Counted from the first letter of the stretch, positions 9,806 through 18,340 are shown. The stretch: 59,522 bases of DNA from JBBDMW01 sp040878005 (GCA_040878005.1 JBBDMW010000054.1:1-59522); one strand, 5' to 3'. The notes: generated by a model not told the origin, from the letters alone. A program made the numbers and translations.

Positions 9806-10960
9806 ATGAAAATCATCGACGTAAAGGTCCGCGTATTCACATACAAGTCAACAACCGTCAAAGACAGCGACGGCCATACCCACCCCGGCCCGGAGCACGA
9901 CGCTCGCCAGGCGCTCTTTACGGTGATTGCTGATGATGGCTCAGAGGGCCACTGCTTTGGCCAGCCAGAGGCGCTGCGTCCGAGCCTGATCGAGTCTTTC
10001 GTAAAGAAGGTCCTGATTGGCGAGAATCCGTACGACCGCGAAAAGCTGTGGCAGGGACTGGCGCGGTGGCAGCGGGGGAGCGGCGGTCAGCTCACCGACA
10101 AGACGCTTGCGCCGGTGGAGATGGCACTGTGGGACCTGGCAGGCCGCAAGCTGGGCGTCTCCGTGTACAGGCTGCTGGGCGGATTCCGCGACAGGGTGCC
10201 GACGTATGGAAGCACCATGTGCGGTGATGAGATGGAGAACGGCCTGGCCACACCTGAGGACTATGGCCGGTTCGCGGAATGGATGATCAACCGCGGCTAC
10301 AAGGCCATAAAGCTGCACACTTGGATGCCGCCGGTGTCATGGGCGCCAAGCGTCAAGATGGATATCAAGGCGTGCGCTGCGGTTCGTGAGGCGGTTGGGC
10401 CGGACGTGCCCCTGATGCTGGACGCGAACCACTGGTACAGCCGCACGGAGGCGCTGGAGCTTGGGCGCGGCATCCAGGACCTGGGCTACTACTGGTTCGA
10501 GGAGCCAATGGATGAGCACTCGACGTCGTCGTACCGGTGGCTGGCAGAAAACCTGGACATCCCGGTGCTTGGCCCGGAGTACGCCGAGGGCAAGTTTCAC
10601 ACCCGGGCTGAATGGATTGCCGGCGGGGTCTGCGACATTGTCAGGACAGGCGTGATGGACGTGGGTGGAATCGGCCCCAGCATGAAGATCGCCCACCTGG
10701 CGGAGTCGTTCAACATGGACTGCGAGGTTCACAGCCCCGGTGCGGGGAACCTCGCAGTGCTTGGCGCCATGCCCAACGGTCGATGGTATGAGCGGGGCCT
10801 GCTGCACCCGTTCATCGACTACGACAAGCCACCCGCCTACCTGAACTCGATTATCGATCCCATGGACGAGGATGGTTACATCCCGGTCCCGGACCGGCCT
10901 GGGCTGGGCGACGACATAAACTTCGACTGGATCAACGGGAACCTGGTATCAGAGCATTAA
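9806..10960 (+). CDS. Enolase-superfamily enzyme 1 (mandelate racemase/muconate lactonizing type)
   Basis: Protein of 384 residues starting at the ATG at 9806 (MKIIDVKVRVFTYKS), with AGAGGA about 10 bases upstream; the frame is open further 5' but not conserved-looking. It has an N-terminal capping domain and a C-terminal TIM barrel. Visible active-site elements: the end of strand 2 (KAIKLHTW), metal ligands at LDANHW (Asp), FEEPMDEH (Glu) and GPEYAEG (Glu), then DIVRTGVMDVGG and the histidine in CEVHSPG. These enzymes abstract the proton alpha to a carboxylate; acid-sugar dehydratase or racemase activity is likely. Substrate unknown. It is one of three such genes in the window and clearly divergent from the other two. 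Confidence 0.88.
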   Translation: MKIIDVKVRVFTYKSTTVKDSDGHTHPGPEHDARQALFTVIADDGSEGHCFGQPEALRPSLIESFVKKVLIGENPYDREKLWQGLARWQRGSGGQLTDKTLAPVEMALWDLAGRKLGVSVYRLLGGFRDRVPTYGSTMCGDEMENGLATPEDYGRFAEWMINRGYKAIKLHTWMPPVSWAPSVKMDIKACAAVREAVGPDVPLMLDANHWYSRTEALELGRGIQDLGYYWFEEPMDEHSTSSYRWLAENLDIPVLGPEYAEGKFHTRAEWIAGGVCDIVRTGVMDVGGIGPSMKIAHLAESFNMDCEVHSPGAGNLAVLGAMPNGRWYERGLLHPFIDYDKPPAYLNSIIDPMDEDGYIPVPDRPGLGDDINFDWINGNLVSEH

Positions 10961-11105
10961 TGGCCTGTGCGGCCCGGCTCTGTTTCGAGGGAGTCGGGCC
11001 GCATGGCCTGCTGCCTGCGAGACCTCAAGTCAGCGGGGATTATGGCAACCAGACCGGCTCAGAAAGACTATGTGCAGCCTTGACGTGAACGGCATATCCC
11101 ATAGT

Positions 11106-11124
11106 GTGTGTCACACCGTATAAT
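11106..11124 (+). promoter_or_regulatory. Candidate -10 box and palindrome for the ilvE leader
   Basis: TATAAT at 11119-11124 is a consensus -10 box. Just upstream lies the palindrome GTGTG-T-CACAC (11106-11116), placed like an operator between -35 and -10. There is no good -35 at the right distance. Transcription would begin near 11131. Confidence 0.35.
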
Positions 11125-11148
11125 TGCCCGGTTGCCGCCGGCCCCGCA

Positions 11149-11220
11149 GTGGTGAAGTTGCTCGTGAATTGGGACTGGCGCGCCCGCACATCCAGTATGG
11201 CGGGCGTCTTTTTAAGTTAA
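11149..11220 (+). CDS. Possible 23-residue leader peptide in front of ilvE
   Basis: Begins with two GTG codons and ends at TAA 11218-11220, encoding 23 residues that start MVKLLVNWDWRAR and end in AGVFLS. Six codons are Leu or Val and two are Trp (W-D-W). The second half of the peptide is encoded by the terminator hairpin, and the stop lies just after the T-run, 17 bases before ilvE. That geometry is what a ribosome-mediated attenuator would need. There is no clear ribosome-binding site, and the two GTGs are the only initiation evidence, so the reading frame may be accidental. Confidence 0.35.
   Translation: MVKLLVNWDWRARTSSMAGVFLS
11181..11213 (+). terminator. Intrinsic terminator inside the ilvE leader (attenuator)
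   Basis: Perfect 7-bp stem CGCCCGC (11181-11187) with GCGGGCG (11200-11206), 12-base loop, then TCTTTTT. It sits between the candidate -10 box and the ilvE start, so it must be conditional, or it ends transcription from upstream. Confidence 0.75.
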
Positions 11221-11237
11221 GAACTGGAGAGTTGGTC

Positions 11238-12173
11238 ATGGCGTCAAAGGCCTATGCGTTCCTCGGTGGGAAACAAGTTCCACTGGAGGATGCGAAGGTT
11301 GGCGTAATGACGCACGCCCTCCACTACGGCACGGCTGTATTCGAAGGCATTCGCGGCAACTGGAACGAAGAGGCCGGCCGTGTCTACGTGTTCCGCCTGC
11401 GGGAGCACTATGAGCGTCTCCTGCGCGGCTGCAAGATGATGCGGATTGAGCTCCCGTACAGCGTGGACGACCTCATCCAGATCACGGTGGACCTGCTTGA
11501 GCGTTGCGGATACACGGAGGACGTTTATATCCGCCCGCTGGCATTCAAGGGTGCTGAGAAAGTGGCGAACCTGAAGCTGCATGAGCTTTCAGACGAGCTT
11601 ACGATCATCATTCTGCCGTTTGGGCGGTACATCGAAAGCGACAAGCCGATCCGGTGCCAGACGTCATCCTGGCGCAGGCCTGAAGACGCCATGATGCCCA
11701 CCGGCGTGAAGATCACTGGCCTGTACACGACGAGCATCCTTGCCAAGACTGAGGCCGTGACGGCGGGTTACGACGAGGCCATTCTCATGACCCATGACGG
11801 CAATGTGTCTGAAGGCAGCGGGGAGAACCTGTTCATGGTCAGGGACGGTGTGATCTCAACGCCGTCTGAGACTGACAACTGCCTGCTGGGCATAACCCGT
11901 GACTCGGTGATAACGCTGGCCCGCAAGGAGCTTGGGATGCAGGTTGTGCAGCGGCGCATCCACCGGAGCGAGCTGTACCTTGCGGATGAAGTGTTCCTTA
12001 CAGGCACTGCTGCGCACATCACCCCGGTGGGCGAACTGGACAACCGGGTCATTGGCTCAGGAGAGACCGGGCCTGTCACCGAAAAACTCCAGGGCATTTA
12101 CTTCAAGACTGTGTGTGGCCGCCACGAGAACTACATGGACTGGTGCACTCCAGCCGTACCCGGCGGCGGGTAG
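11238..12173 (+). CDS. ilvE: Branched-chain amino acid aminotransferase
   Basis: Protein of 311 residues, PLP fold type IV. It catalyses the last step of Leu/Ile/Val synthesis, transferring the amino group of glutamate to the branched-chain 2-oxo acids. Family features: HALHYGTAVFEGIRG near residue 27, the PLP-binding Lys in the TGVKITGLYTTS segment (about 157), and GNVSEGSGENLFMV, the usual BCAT signature near the cofactor phosphate. The start chosen is ATG 11238, preceded by CTGGAGAG; this matches the usual N-terminus (MASKAYAFLGG). The longer frame from 11124 would translate the terminator hairpin and is rejected. It is separate from the ilv/leu cluster at 29 kb but probably regulated with it in response to amino acid supply. 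Confidence 0.93.
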   Translation: MASKAYAFLGGKQVPLEDAKVGVMTHALHYGTAVFEGIRGNWNEEAGRVYVFRLREHYERLLRGCKMMRIELPYSVDDLIQITVDLLERCGYTEDVYIRPLAFKGAEKVANLKLHELSDELTIIILPFGRYIESDKPIRCQTSSWRRPEDAMMPTGVKITGLYTTSILAKTEAVTAGYDEAILMTHDGNVSEGSGENLFMVRDGVISTPSETDNCLLGITRDSVITLARKELGMQVVQRRIHRSELYLADEVFLTGTAAHITPVGELDNRVIGSGETGPVTEKLQGIYFKTVCGRHENYMDWCTPAVPGGG

Positions 12174-12304
12174 ATAGCCAGCGGCTGTCCTGTGTTGATT
12201 GCCAGCGCCCGCGTGCGATCGCTTAACGACTTTGCCATGGATGGCTGTTTGCCTAGCCTCGACAGGTGCGGGTACGCGCGATTTCGTGGTGGTTTAATCC
12301 TGAA

Positions 12305-12925
12305 ATGATGCCAGATCCCTCGGAAATCACGGCCCTCATGGGCCGCCACTACCTGCTGATGGCATTCCTGGTAAGCCTCGGCGCGTTGCAGATCGCCGTG
12401 TCGACCGGGGGCTACCGGGGTATGTGGCTCGTGCCTCACCGCCTTGCGGCCAGGTGGCTCGGCATCGCTCTTATCGTTGTTGGCGTGGCCGTCTTCTTCC
12501 TGCAACCTCTCTGGGTGGAAGGTCCATGGGCTGCAGGGTCCGTGGATGCGGACTCTGCGACCAGGGAATGGGGCACGGCATCCTGGGGAGAATTGGCGGG
12601 CGCACGAAACGTGAATGATATCCACGGCGGACTTGCTGGCACCGCCCATGCAACGTGGTTCGCGCTGGGTGCGTTGGGCGCACTGGCAGTGTCGCTGTCA
12701 GTGGGTGCTTTGACAGTCCGCCTGTCACGTCGCAGGTCCGAGCATGGGCAGGCTGATGAGGCCGATGGCCTGGACGCCATGCGGGAGCATGACTTTCCGT
12801 CGGCTCTGCGTACGTCACTGGAAATAGCCCAAAAGTCCTGGCGGCAGGATGTGGCAGAGAGCCTCGTCCCGGATGCCTACCCTGCCGGACTGCCTGCGAT
12901 CTGGCGAAGGGTCAGGCGGCGGTGA
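12305..12925 (+). CDS. Membrane protein of unknown function
   Basis: About 206 residues. Three clear hydrophobic helices (LLMAFLVSLGALQIAV, WLGIALIVVGVAVFFLQPL and WFALGALGALAVSLSVGALTV) are followed by a charged cytoplasmic tail. No family recognised. The ATG at 12305 is preferred to the GTG at 12266; neither has a strong ribosome-binding site. It overlaps the start of the next gene by four bases (GTGA), so the two are probably translated together, linking it to the PAP2-fold protein and thus to lipid or envelope work (inference). Confidence 0.6.
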   Translation: MMPDPSEITALMGRHYLLMAFLVSLGALQIAVSTGGYRGMWLVPHRLAARWLGIALIVVGVAVFFLQPLWVEGPWAAGSVDADSATREWGTASWGELAGARNVNDIHGGLAGTAHATWFALGALGALAVSLSVGALTVRLSRRRSEHGQADEADGLDAMREHDFPSALRTSLEIAQKSWRQDVAESLVPDAYPAGLPAIWRRVRRR

Positions 12926-13509
12926 ACCCGTTCGACACGAACATAATTCTGTGGCTCAACGGGCAGGCTGGAAAATTCCAGGTCTTCGATGACCTGATGA
13001 GGATCATCGCCAGCGACTACCTGATGCCACTGGTCTTTTCAGCAGCTATGCTGGCGCTGTGGTTTGCCGGCCGGACCCGCAGGGAGCGGTTCCGGTTCCA
13101 AATGGCGATGTTGATAGGCATCTCGGCCATCGGGATCTCAAACCTGCTCGTTATGCTGCTTAACCTGGCGTGGGACAGGCCCAGGCCCTTCGTCCACCTT
13201 GGGGATGAGCTGACACTGCTATTTTATCCGCCCACTGACCCTTCGTTTCCGGCAAATCCTGTTGCGATCGGCTTCGCAGCCGGCGCTGCCGCATGGATGG
13301 TCAACCGGAAGCTGGGCATCGCGCTGTTCATGGCCGCTGCGGTGTATGGGTTCTCCCGCGTGTACGCGGGAGTCTTTTATCCCACGGACATCATTGGCGG
13401 GGCGGCCGTTGGGGTAGCGGCCACTTGGCTCACGGCTTTCCTTGGGCGCGTGTTGCAGCCAATTCCTGCGCTGGCCATACGGCTGGCAAGAGCATTCGCC
13501 CTGGGTTGA
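12922..13509 (+). CDS. PAP2-fold membrane protein lacking catalytic residues
   Basis: Protein of 195 residues with the layout of a type 2 phosphatidic acid phosphatase: about five TM helices and all three motif positions recognisable. Motif 1 keeps RPRP (AWDRPRPF), but the Lys seven residues before is Asn or Leu. Motif 2, normally PSGH, reads PSFPANP and has no His. Motif 3, normally SR-x5-H-x3-D, reads SRVYAGVFYPTD, with Phe for His and the Asp kept. The two histidines form and resolve the phospho-enzyme in active members, so this protein is probably not a phosphatase, or works differently. Start GTG 12922, overlapping the previous gene. Confidence 0.7.
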   Translation: MNPFDTNIILWLNGQAGKFQVFDDLMRIIASDYLMPLVFSAAMLALWFAGRTRRERFRFQMAMLIGISAIGISNLLVMLLNLAWDRPRPFVHLGDELTLLFYPPTDPSFPANPVAIGFAAGAAAWMVNRKLGIALFMAAAVYGFSRVYAGVFYPTDIIGGAAVGVAATWLTAFLGRVLQPIPALAIRLARAFALG

Positions 13510-13532
13510 AGCGATTGCCCGCTGGCGGTGCA

Positions 13533-14351
13533 TTAACTGCTGGAGCGCCTGATGATCGCGGGCAGCCGGGGAATCCACCACCGGCGCCGGTCATCCCCGG
13601 CCACTGAATACTCCTCAGGCACATGCCCTTCAAGTATCAGCGCCGGATTCGTCTCGAAAAGCAGGCGGGCCTGCCGTTCGCCAGCCAGCCTGGCCACGCG
13701 CCTGAAGGCCGCGCCCAACTGCGGCGACCGTGGCCCCCTGACCCGGTGCATGTCTGATGCCACTACGTGGACAAGCCTTCGGCGCATTAATGTGACTGCG
13801 GCGCGCCGGGCTGTGGAGCCGAACGCCCCTGTAAAACTGCCTGCGGACACCTGCACCAGCATGCCGCGCTCCACCAATTCCTTGAGCTTCCCCGGGTGCC
13901 GCTGGAACTCAGCATTGCGCTCAGGGTGGGCCAGGACCGGGATGAGGCGCTTCATCTGCAGCCTGGCCAGCACTTCTCCCACGTAGCGGGGATACGCGGT
14001 GAAGGGTGGCTCCGCGAGTATGAGCCGCGTGCCGTTGATGGGCAGGGCTATCCCCTGGTCCACCCAGTCCGGCAGGTCCGGCTCAATGTGGTTTTCCATG
14101 CCCACCAGGATTCGCACTCGTGGAACGCCCTGCGTCGTCTCGCGCTGCATGCGCGCGTCAAGGTCCGCTGCCAGTTCCCGCACCTTTTCCACGCTGGCGT
14201 TCAGCATTACATCCCGCTGGTGGGGAGTCGCAACGATCACCCCGGTGCCATCTTCGGCGGCGGCGCGGGCCATCGCCACGCTGTCGTCCATCGACTCCGG
14301 GCCGTCGTCGATGGCAGGCAGCACGTGGCAATGGATGTCAATCCAGGCCAT
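13533..14351 (-). CDS. CpsB/YwqE-type PHP-domain protein tyrosine phosphatase
   Basis: Protein of 272 residues, PHP fold. Metal-binding motifs are in family order: DIHCHVLPAIDDGP (residue 4 on), ATPHQRD, GMENHIEPD, LAHPERNAEF and ASDMHRV. CpsB, Wzb-like and YwqE proteins remove phosphate from BY-kinases and so reset polysaccharide polymerisation. The expected partner is the Wzz/BY-kinase-like protein at 2.1-5.0 kb, although that protein lacks the usual Walker A Lys and the C-terminal Tyr cluster. No glycan biosynthesis cluster surrounds it. It is followed 14 bases upstream by the PIG-L deacetylase gene on the same strand, so the two may be co-transcribed. Confidence 0.88.
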   Translation of the reverse strand: MAWIDIHCHVLPAIDDGPESMDDSVAMARAAAEDGTGVIVATPHQRDVMLNASVEKVRELAADLDARMQRETTQGVPRVRILVGMENHIEPDLPDWVDQGIALPINGTRLILAEPPFTAYPRYVGEVLARLQMKRLIPVLAHPERNAEFQRHPGKLKELVERGMLVQVSAGSFTGAFGSTARRAAVTLMRRRLVHVVASDMHRVRGPRSPQLGAAFRRVARLAGERQARLLFETNPALILEGHVPEEYSVAGDDRRRWWIPRLPAIIRRSSS

Positions 14352-14365
14352 TGGAGCCTCCGTGT

Positions 14366-15133
14366 CTACACACGGGCCAGGAGTCTCCGGAACCCTTCCC
14401 CGTACTTGAAGGGGAAGCCCTCCGCCACCAGCTTGTGACGGTCCCGTATGCGCACGTCTATCTCGCTGCCGCGGTCCAGTCCGGGGATCTGGCTTTCATG
14501 CTTGCTCAGGGCATCTATTTGACGATCTACTGATTCGCTCACATCCACGATCGCGTTCGGCTCATCAGCGCCCCACATCAGCAGCTGGCGGACCTTGTGC
14601 GGCTCCAGCCCTTCCTTCTCCACCTGCTCCGGGAAGTGCAGGTGGTCGCGAGCATAGGGGTATATGGCATCCATGGTCGTGATTCCCACGTGCCGATGAT
14701 CGCGGTGTTGGAAGCCGTTCATGCGGTACGGATCGTGACAAAACACCGTGTGCGGACGGTACTGCCGGATCGCCCTCACCAGTTCGCCCAGGAATATGCG
14801 GTCCGCCTCCAAACCTCCGTCGGGGTGGTTGAGAACTACCGAGTGCTTGACGCCAATCGTGTCAGCCGCTGCCTTTTGCTCGGCTGCCCTGATCTGAACG
14901 ATCTTGTCAGAAGTCATGGTGCGGTCATTGCTGCCGCTGCTTCCGGATGTGCACTGGACGTACGTGATCTCGCACCCCGCCTGTGCCCAGAGGGCTGCAG
15001 TCGCGCCGGCGCCAATCTCGGCGTCATCAGGGTGGGCAAATACCACCATGGCGCTCTCCGGGACTTCGTCAATGACCTCCATCTGCGGAATGGACGCGGG
15101 CGGCGAGAAAGGACTAGAAGGCTGTTGTGTCAT
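14366..15133 (-). CDS. PIG-L/LmbE family N-deacetylase
   Basis: Protein of 255 residues from ATG 15133, which has GGGGA six bases upstream; the frame runs further 5' without family resemblance. Zinc-site motifs: VVFAHPDDAEIGAGAT near residue 32 (His, Asp, Asp) and HRDHRHVG near residue 148. PIG-L proteins remove acetyl groups from GlcNAc-type substrates such as GlcNAc-PI, GlcNAc-inositol and bacillithiol or mycothiol precursors. A GT4 glycosyltransferase of MshA type and a tandem-GNAT protein occur elsewhere in the window, but a complete mycothiol-like pathway cannot be claimed. It is divergent from glyA with about 180 bases between. Confidence 0.87.
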   Translation of the reverse strand: MTQQPSSPFSPPASIPQMEVIDEVPESAMVVFAHPDDAEIGAGATAALWAQAGCEITYVQCTSGSSGSNDRTMTSDKIVQIRAAEQKAAADTIGVKHSVVLNHPDGGLEADRIFLGELVRAIRQYRPHTVFCHDPYRMNGFQHRDHRHVGITTMDAIYPYARDHLHFPEQVEKEGLEPHKVRQLLMWGADEPNAIVDVSESVDRQIDALSKHESQIPGLDRGSEIDVRIRDRHKLVAEGFPFKYGEGFRRLLARV

Positions 15134-15312
15134 GCTTTCCCCATTGATAACCAGGGTGCGGTGGACTCCGTACGCTCCGTTTTGCAAACGGCCGGGGCAA
15201 TCATATCGAAACCTGGCAGCCGCAATCACTTCCGGCGATATCTGCACTAGACTACTGTTGGCTGCCTGCTGCGTTTGCCGGGCAGACATATGTCCCGATA
15301 CAGGAGAACCCG

Positions 15313-16557
15313 ATGTCCGTACTTGCACGGCAGGATCCGGAGATAGCGCAGGCCATAGCCAATGAGCGCGCACGCCAGCGTGATGAACTGGTCCTCATAG
15401 CATCTGAAAACTATGCCAGCGCGGCCGTGCTGGAAGCCACCGGCTCAGTGTTGACGAACAAGTATGCCGAAGGCTATCCGGGACGCAGGTACTATGCCGG
15501 GTGCGAGAACGTGGATGTTGTGGAGCGGCTGGCCATCGACCGGGCGAAGCAGCTATTCAACGCTGAGCACGCCAATGTGCAGCCGCACAGCGGCGCCCAG
15601 GCCAACATGGCGGCGTACTTCGCCCTGCTCAAGCCCGGGGACCGCATCATGGGCATGCGCCTGGACCAGGGCGGGCATCTTACCCACGGCTCCAAGGTCA
15701 ACTTCTCCGGCAAGCTTTACGAGTTTGGCCACTACGGAGTGGACCCGGAGACCGAGGCCATTGACTATGACGACGTGGCACGCATTGCCCGGGAATTCCG
15801 TCCGCGACTCATAGTGGCCGGAGCCACCGCGTACCCGCGTCTCATAGACTTCAAGCGTTTCCGCGAGATTGCAGATGAAGTGGGCGCATTGCTAATGGTG
15901 GACATGGCCCACGTTGCAGGGCTGGTGGCCGGCGACGCCCACCCGTCACCCGTGCCTTATTCAGATGTCGTCACCAGCACAACGCATAAGACCCTGCGCG
16001 GGCCGCGCGGCGCCATGGTGCTGACCACGAAGGACCTGGCGAGGAAGATAGACAGCGCCGTATTCCCCAACGTCCAGGGCGGGCCACAGATGCACGCCAT
16101 TGCCGGCAAGGCAGTGGCATATGGAGAGGCGCTAAAGCCGGAGTTCAAGCGTTACTCCGCGGCCATTGTGGAGAACGCCCAGGCGCTGGCATCGGCGCTC
16201 GGCGCAGGCGGGTTGAGAATAGTCTCAGGCGGAACTGACAATCACCTGATGCTGGTGGATACCCGCTCCGTCAACCTGACCGGCAAGCAGGCAGAGGAGG
16301 CTTTGAACGCAGCCGGGGTGGTGGTCAACAAGAACGCCATCCCGAACGATCCGCAGCCGCCCATGGTCAGCAGCGGCATACGGGTCGGCACTCCGTCAGT
16401 GACTACCCGCGGCATGACGGCTGGAGACATGGAGCAGGTGGCCGGGTACATCCTTGATGCCCTGCGTGCCCATGAATCGCCGGAGAAGCTCTCGGCCATC
16501 CGTTCACAAGTCGCGCAGTTCGCAGGGGAGTTCCCGGTACCCGGAATCACAGACTGA
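15313..16557 (+). CDS. glyA: Serine hydroxymethyltransferase
   Basis: Protein of 414 residues, the usual length. PLP enzyme interconverting serine and glycine with tetrahydrofolate; the main cytosolic source of one-carbon units. Signatures: ELVLIASENYAS near residue 28, the EGYPGRRYYAGCENVD segment, the PLP Lys in VVTSTTHKTLRGPRG (about 228), and conserved SGIRVGTPSVTTRGM near the C-terminus. Start ATG 15313 follows ACAGGAGAACCCG, a good ribosome-binding site. It lies upstream of rpsF and may share its transcript. Confidence 0.96.
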   Translation: MSVLARQDPEIAQAIANERARQRDELVLIASENYASAAVLEATGSVLTNKYAEGYPGRRYYAGCENVDVVERLAIDRAKQLFNAEHANVQPHSGAQANMAAYFALLKPGDRIMGMRLDQGGHLTHGSKVNFSGKLYEFGHYGVDPETEAIDYDDVARIAREFRPRLIVAGATAYPRLIDFKRFREIADEVGALLMVDMAHVAGLVAGDAHPSPVPYSDVVTSTTHKTLRGPRGAMVLTTKDLARKIDSAVFPNVQGGPQMHAIAGKAVAYGEALKPEFKRYSAAIVENAQALASALGAGGLRIVSGGTDNHLMLVDTRSVNLTGKQAEEALNAAGVVVNKNAIPNDPQPPMVSSGIRVGTPSVTTRGMTAGDMEQVAGYILDALRAHESPEKLSAIRSQVAQFAGEFPVPGITD

Positions 16558-16705
16558 TTTTCGGAGGCGCTTCCATACAGGCGTGGCAGCCTGGCGACTG
16601 AAACGGCAGGCGCCGCCGGAGAACTGGCTAAACAGGTGGAGTTCGGCCACTGTCACGTGATACACTACTTCGGTTTAGCGCTATCTCAGAGAATGTGGTG
16701 ATTAT

Positions 16706-17104
16706 TTGCGCGAGTATGAATTGATTTGGATCCTCGGCGGCAATGTCAGCGATGCTGATGGGGCTGAGTCGATCGAGAAGGTGAAAACGCTCGTCAGCGA
16801 GCACGGGGGCGAGGTCCAGCAGGCGGAGCCATGGGGCCGCCGGACACTTTCGTATCCCATTCGCAACTACCGAGAGGGGTCATACTACCTGGCCAGGTTC
16901 TCAGCCGATGGGAATCGGGCCATGGACATTGAGCGGGCGGTTCAGAGCGATCAATCTGTCATCAGGCACCTGATGGTTCGTGCTGACAGCAACGGGGCTG
17001 CTGGCGCTGCACAGGCGTCTGAAGCCACGGGAGACTCCACGCCTGAACCTGTGGCGGCCGAGCCTGTAGATGCTGAACCGGTTGACTCCCAGACGGAAGA
17101 TTAA
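16706..17104 (+). CDS. rpsF: 30S ribosomal protein S6 with extended C-terminus
   Basis: Protein of 132 residues. The first about 95 are a normal S6 fold: MREYELIWILGG start, WGRRTLSYPIRNYREGSYY, and VIRHLMVRAD at the end of the domain. S6 binds S18 on the 30S platform. It has an extra about 38-residue Ala/Glu/Pro/Asp-rich tail. The start is TTG 16706 with no strong Shine-Dalgarno. It is followed after two bases by ssb and then rpsR, the conserved rpsF-ssb-rpsR order. Confidence 0.95.
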   Translation: MREYELIWILGGNVSDADGAESIEKVKTLVSEHGGEVQQAEPWGRRTLSYPIRNYREGSYYLARFSADGNRAMDIERAVQSDQSVIRHLMVRADSNGAAGAAQASEATGDSTPEPVAAEPVDAEPVDSQTED

Positions 17105-17106
17105 TT

Positions 17107-17556
17107 TTGGCCAGCTTTAACAAGATCCTCCTGATCGGCAATGCCGGGACAGACCCGGAAATGCGTTACACGCCCAATGGCAACGCAGTGACCGATTTCA
17201 GGATGGCGGTCAACTATCGTTCATCTGGCGGTACCGAAACTGAGCAGAGGGACGAGACCGAGTGGTTTACTGTCGTCTGCTGGAATCGGCTTGCCGAACA
17301 GGTGAACCAGTACCTGGTCAAGGGCCGAAGGGCATTCGTTGAAGGCCGCTTCCGTAGCCGTAGCTATGTTGGCAACGATGGCCAGACCCGCTTCGTCAAC
17401 GAAGTTATAGCCAGCCGTGTGATGTTCCTGGACCGTGCGGGTGAGGGCGGCGGTGACTACCCACCGCCTGCAGAGGGCGGTTACAGCCGTCCTGAGCCCC
17501 AGCGGCAACAATCTCAATCCAATGATGCAGAAGACGTGGAGGAGCTGCCCTGGTAG
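17107..17556 (+). CDS. ssb: Single-stranded DNA-binding protein
   Basis: Protein of 149 residues. N-terminal OB fold (about 1-105): NKILLIGNAGTDPEMRYTPN, VTDFRMAVN, EWFTVVCWNRLAEQV, YLVKGRRAFVEGRF. Then a Gly/Pro/Gln-rich linker and the acidic tip DAEDVEELPW, the variant of the ...DDDIPF tail that recruits repair and replication proteins. Start TTG 17107, two bases after rpsF. It protects single-stranded DNA in replication, repair and, with ComEA/ComEC, possibly uptake. Confidence 0.96.
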   Translation: MASFNKILLIGNAGTDPEMRYTPNGNAVTDFRMAVNYRSSGGTETEQRDETEWFTVVCWNRLAEQVNQYLVKGRRAFVEGRFRSRSYVGNDGQTRFVNEVIASRVMFLDRAGEGGGDYPPPAEGGYSRPEPQRQQSQSNDAEDVEELPW

Positions 17557-17619
17557 CAGCTTCCACCCGATACGCATGAGTGCGTGGCGGGTGACCGTTT
17601 CACGAGGTAAATACCCGGA

Positions 17620-18216
17620 ATGACTACTTATCAAAACTCATCTCCCTACCGTCGCGGCTCAGATTCCGGCGGAGGTTTCCGCGGAGGAGACGATCGCCGG
17701 TCCTCACGCGGCGGCCCGGGTGGCGGCGGCGGAGGCCCTGGTGGCCGGCGTTTTGGCGGCAGGCGTCGTCGCATTTGCTTCTGCAAAGAGGGCACAGTTG
17801 ACTACAAGGACGTGTCCAGCCTGCGGAGGTTTATCACCGATCGTGGGCGCATTGAGTCCGGCAAGAAGACCGGCAACTGCGCCAAGTGCCAGAGGCAGTT
17901 GCGCCAGGCCATCAAGAGGGCGCGCCACCTTGCATTGCTTCCGTTCGCCGGGGATCACCTGAGGGTGACCAGCGTAATATCATCATCCGCCACTGGACGC
18001 CCGGAAGTCGACGGCATCGACGGAGTCGAAGATTCCGAGCCGGACTACGACGTCGATGAGGTCGAGGAGGAGGACACAGACGACGAACCTGGCGAATTTG
18101 AATCCTCAGATGATGACTCCGACGAATCCGAATCCTCGGATGAGGACGTTTCACAAGGCGAGGACGAATTGTCCGAGCCTGGTGATGGTGATGAGGGCGA
18201 CGACGAGGAAGACTAG
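17620..18216 (+). CDS. rpsR: 30S ribosomal protein S18 with a long acidic tail
   Basis: Protein of 198 residues, over twice the usual 75-90. The S18 core is residues 48-112: RRICFCKEG, VDYKDVSSLRRFI, GNCAKCQRQLRQAIKRARH, ALLPFAG. Four Cys (CFC and CAKC) make it the zinc-type form. In front lies about 45 residues of Gly/Arg-rich sequence. Behind lies about 80 residues dominated by Asp, Glu and Ser (for example DEVEEEDTDDEPGEFESSDD). S18 normally ends near ALLPF. The tail is continuous with the core, without a frameshift or stop. Third gene of the rpsF-ssb-rpsR operon. Confidence 0.93.
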   Translation: MTTYQNSSPYRRGSDSGGGFRGGDDRRSSRGGPGGGGGGPGGRRFGGRRRRICFCKEGTVDYKDVSSLRRFITDRGRIESGKKTGNCAKCQRQLRQAIKRARHLALLPFAGDHLRVTSVISSSATGRPEVDGIDGVEDSEPDYDVDEVEEEDTDDEPGEFESSDDDSDESESSDEDVSQGEDELSEPGDGDEGDDEED

Positions 18217-18340
18217 GGCACATCGAAGCCGGTTTTCACGCCTCATCGTTGCTGATTCCCATTTCCTCCACCCTGTCCTGCGCGGCCGGGTGTCCTTCAA
18301 GCAAGTCACAAGAAACTGACTCTCCCCCGGAGTGGCCTGT

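Noticed and set aside
11080..11085. TTGACG as -35 for the TATAAT before ilvE
   Set aside because: It is 33 bases from TATAAT; the -10 candidates at the right distance are poor.
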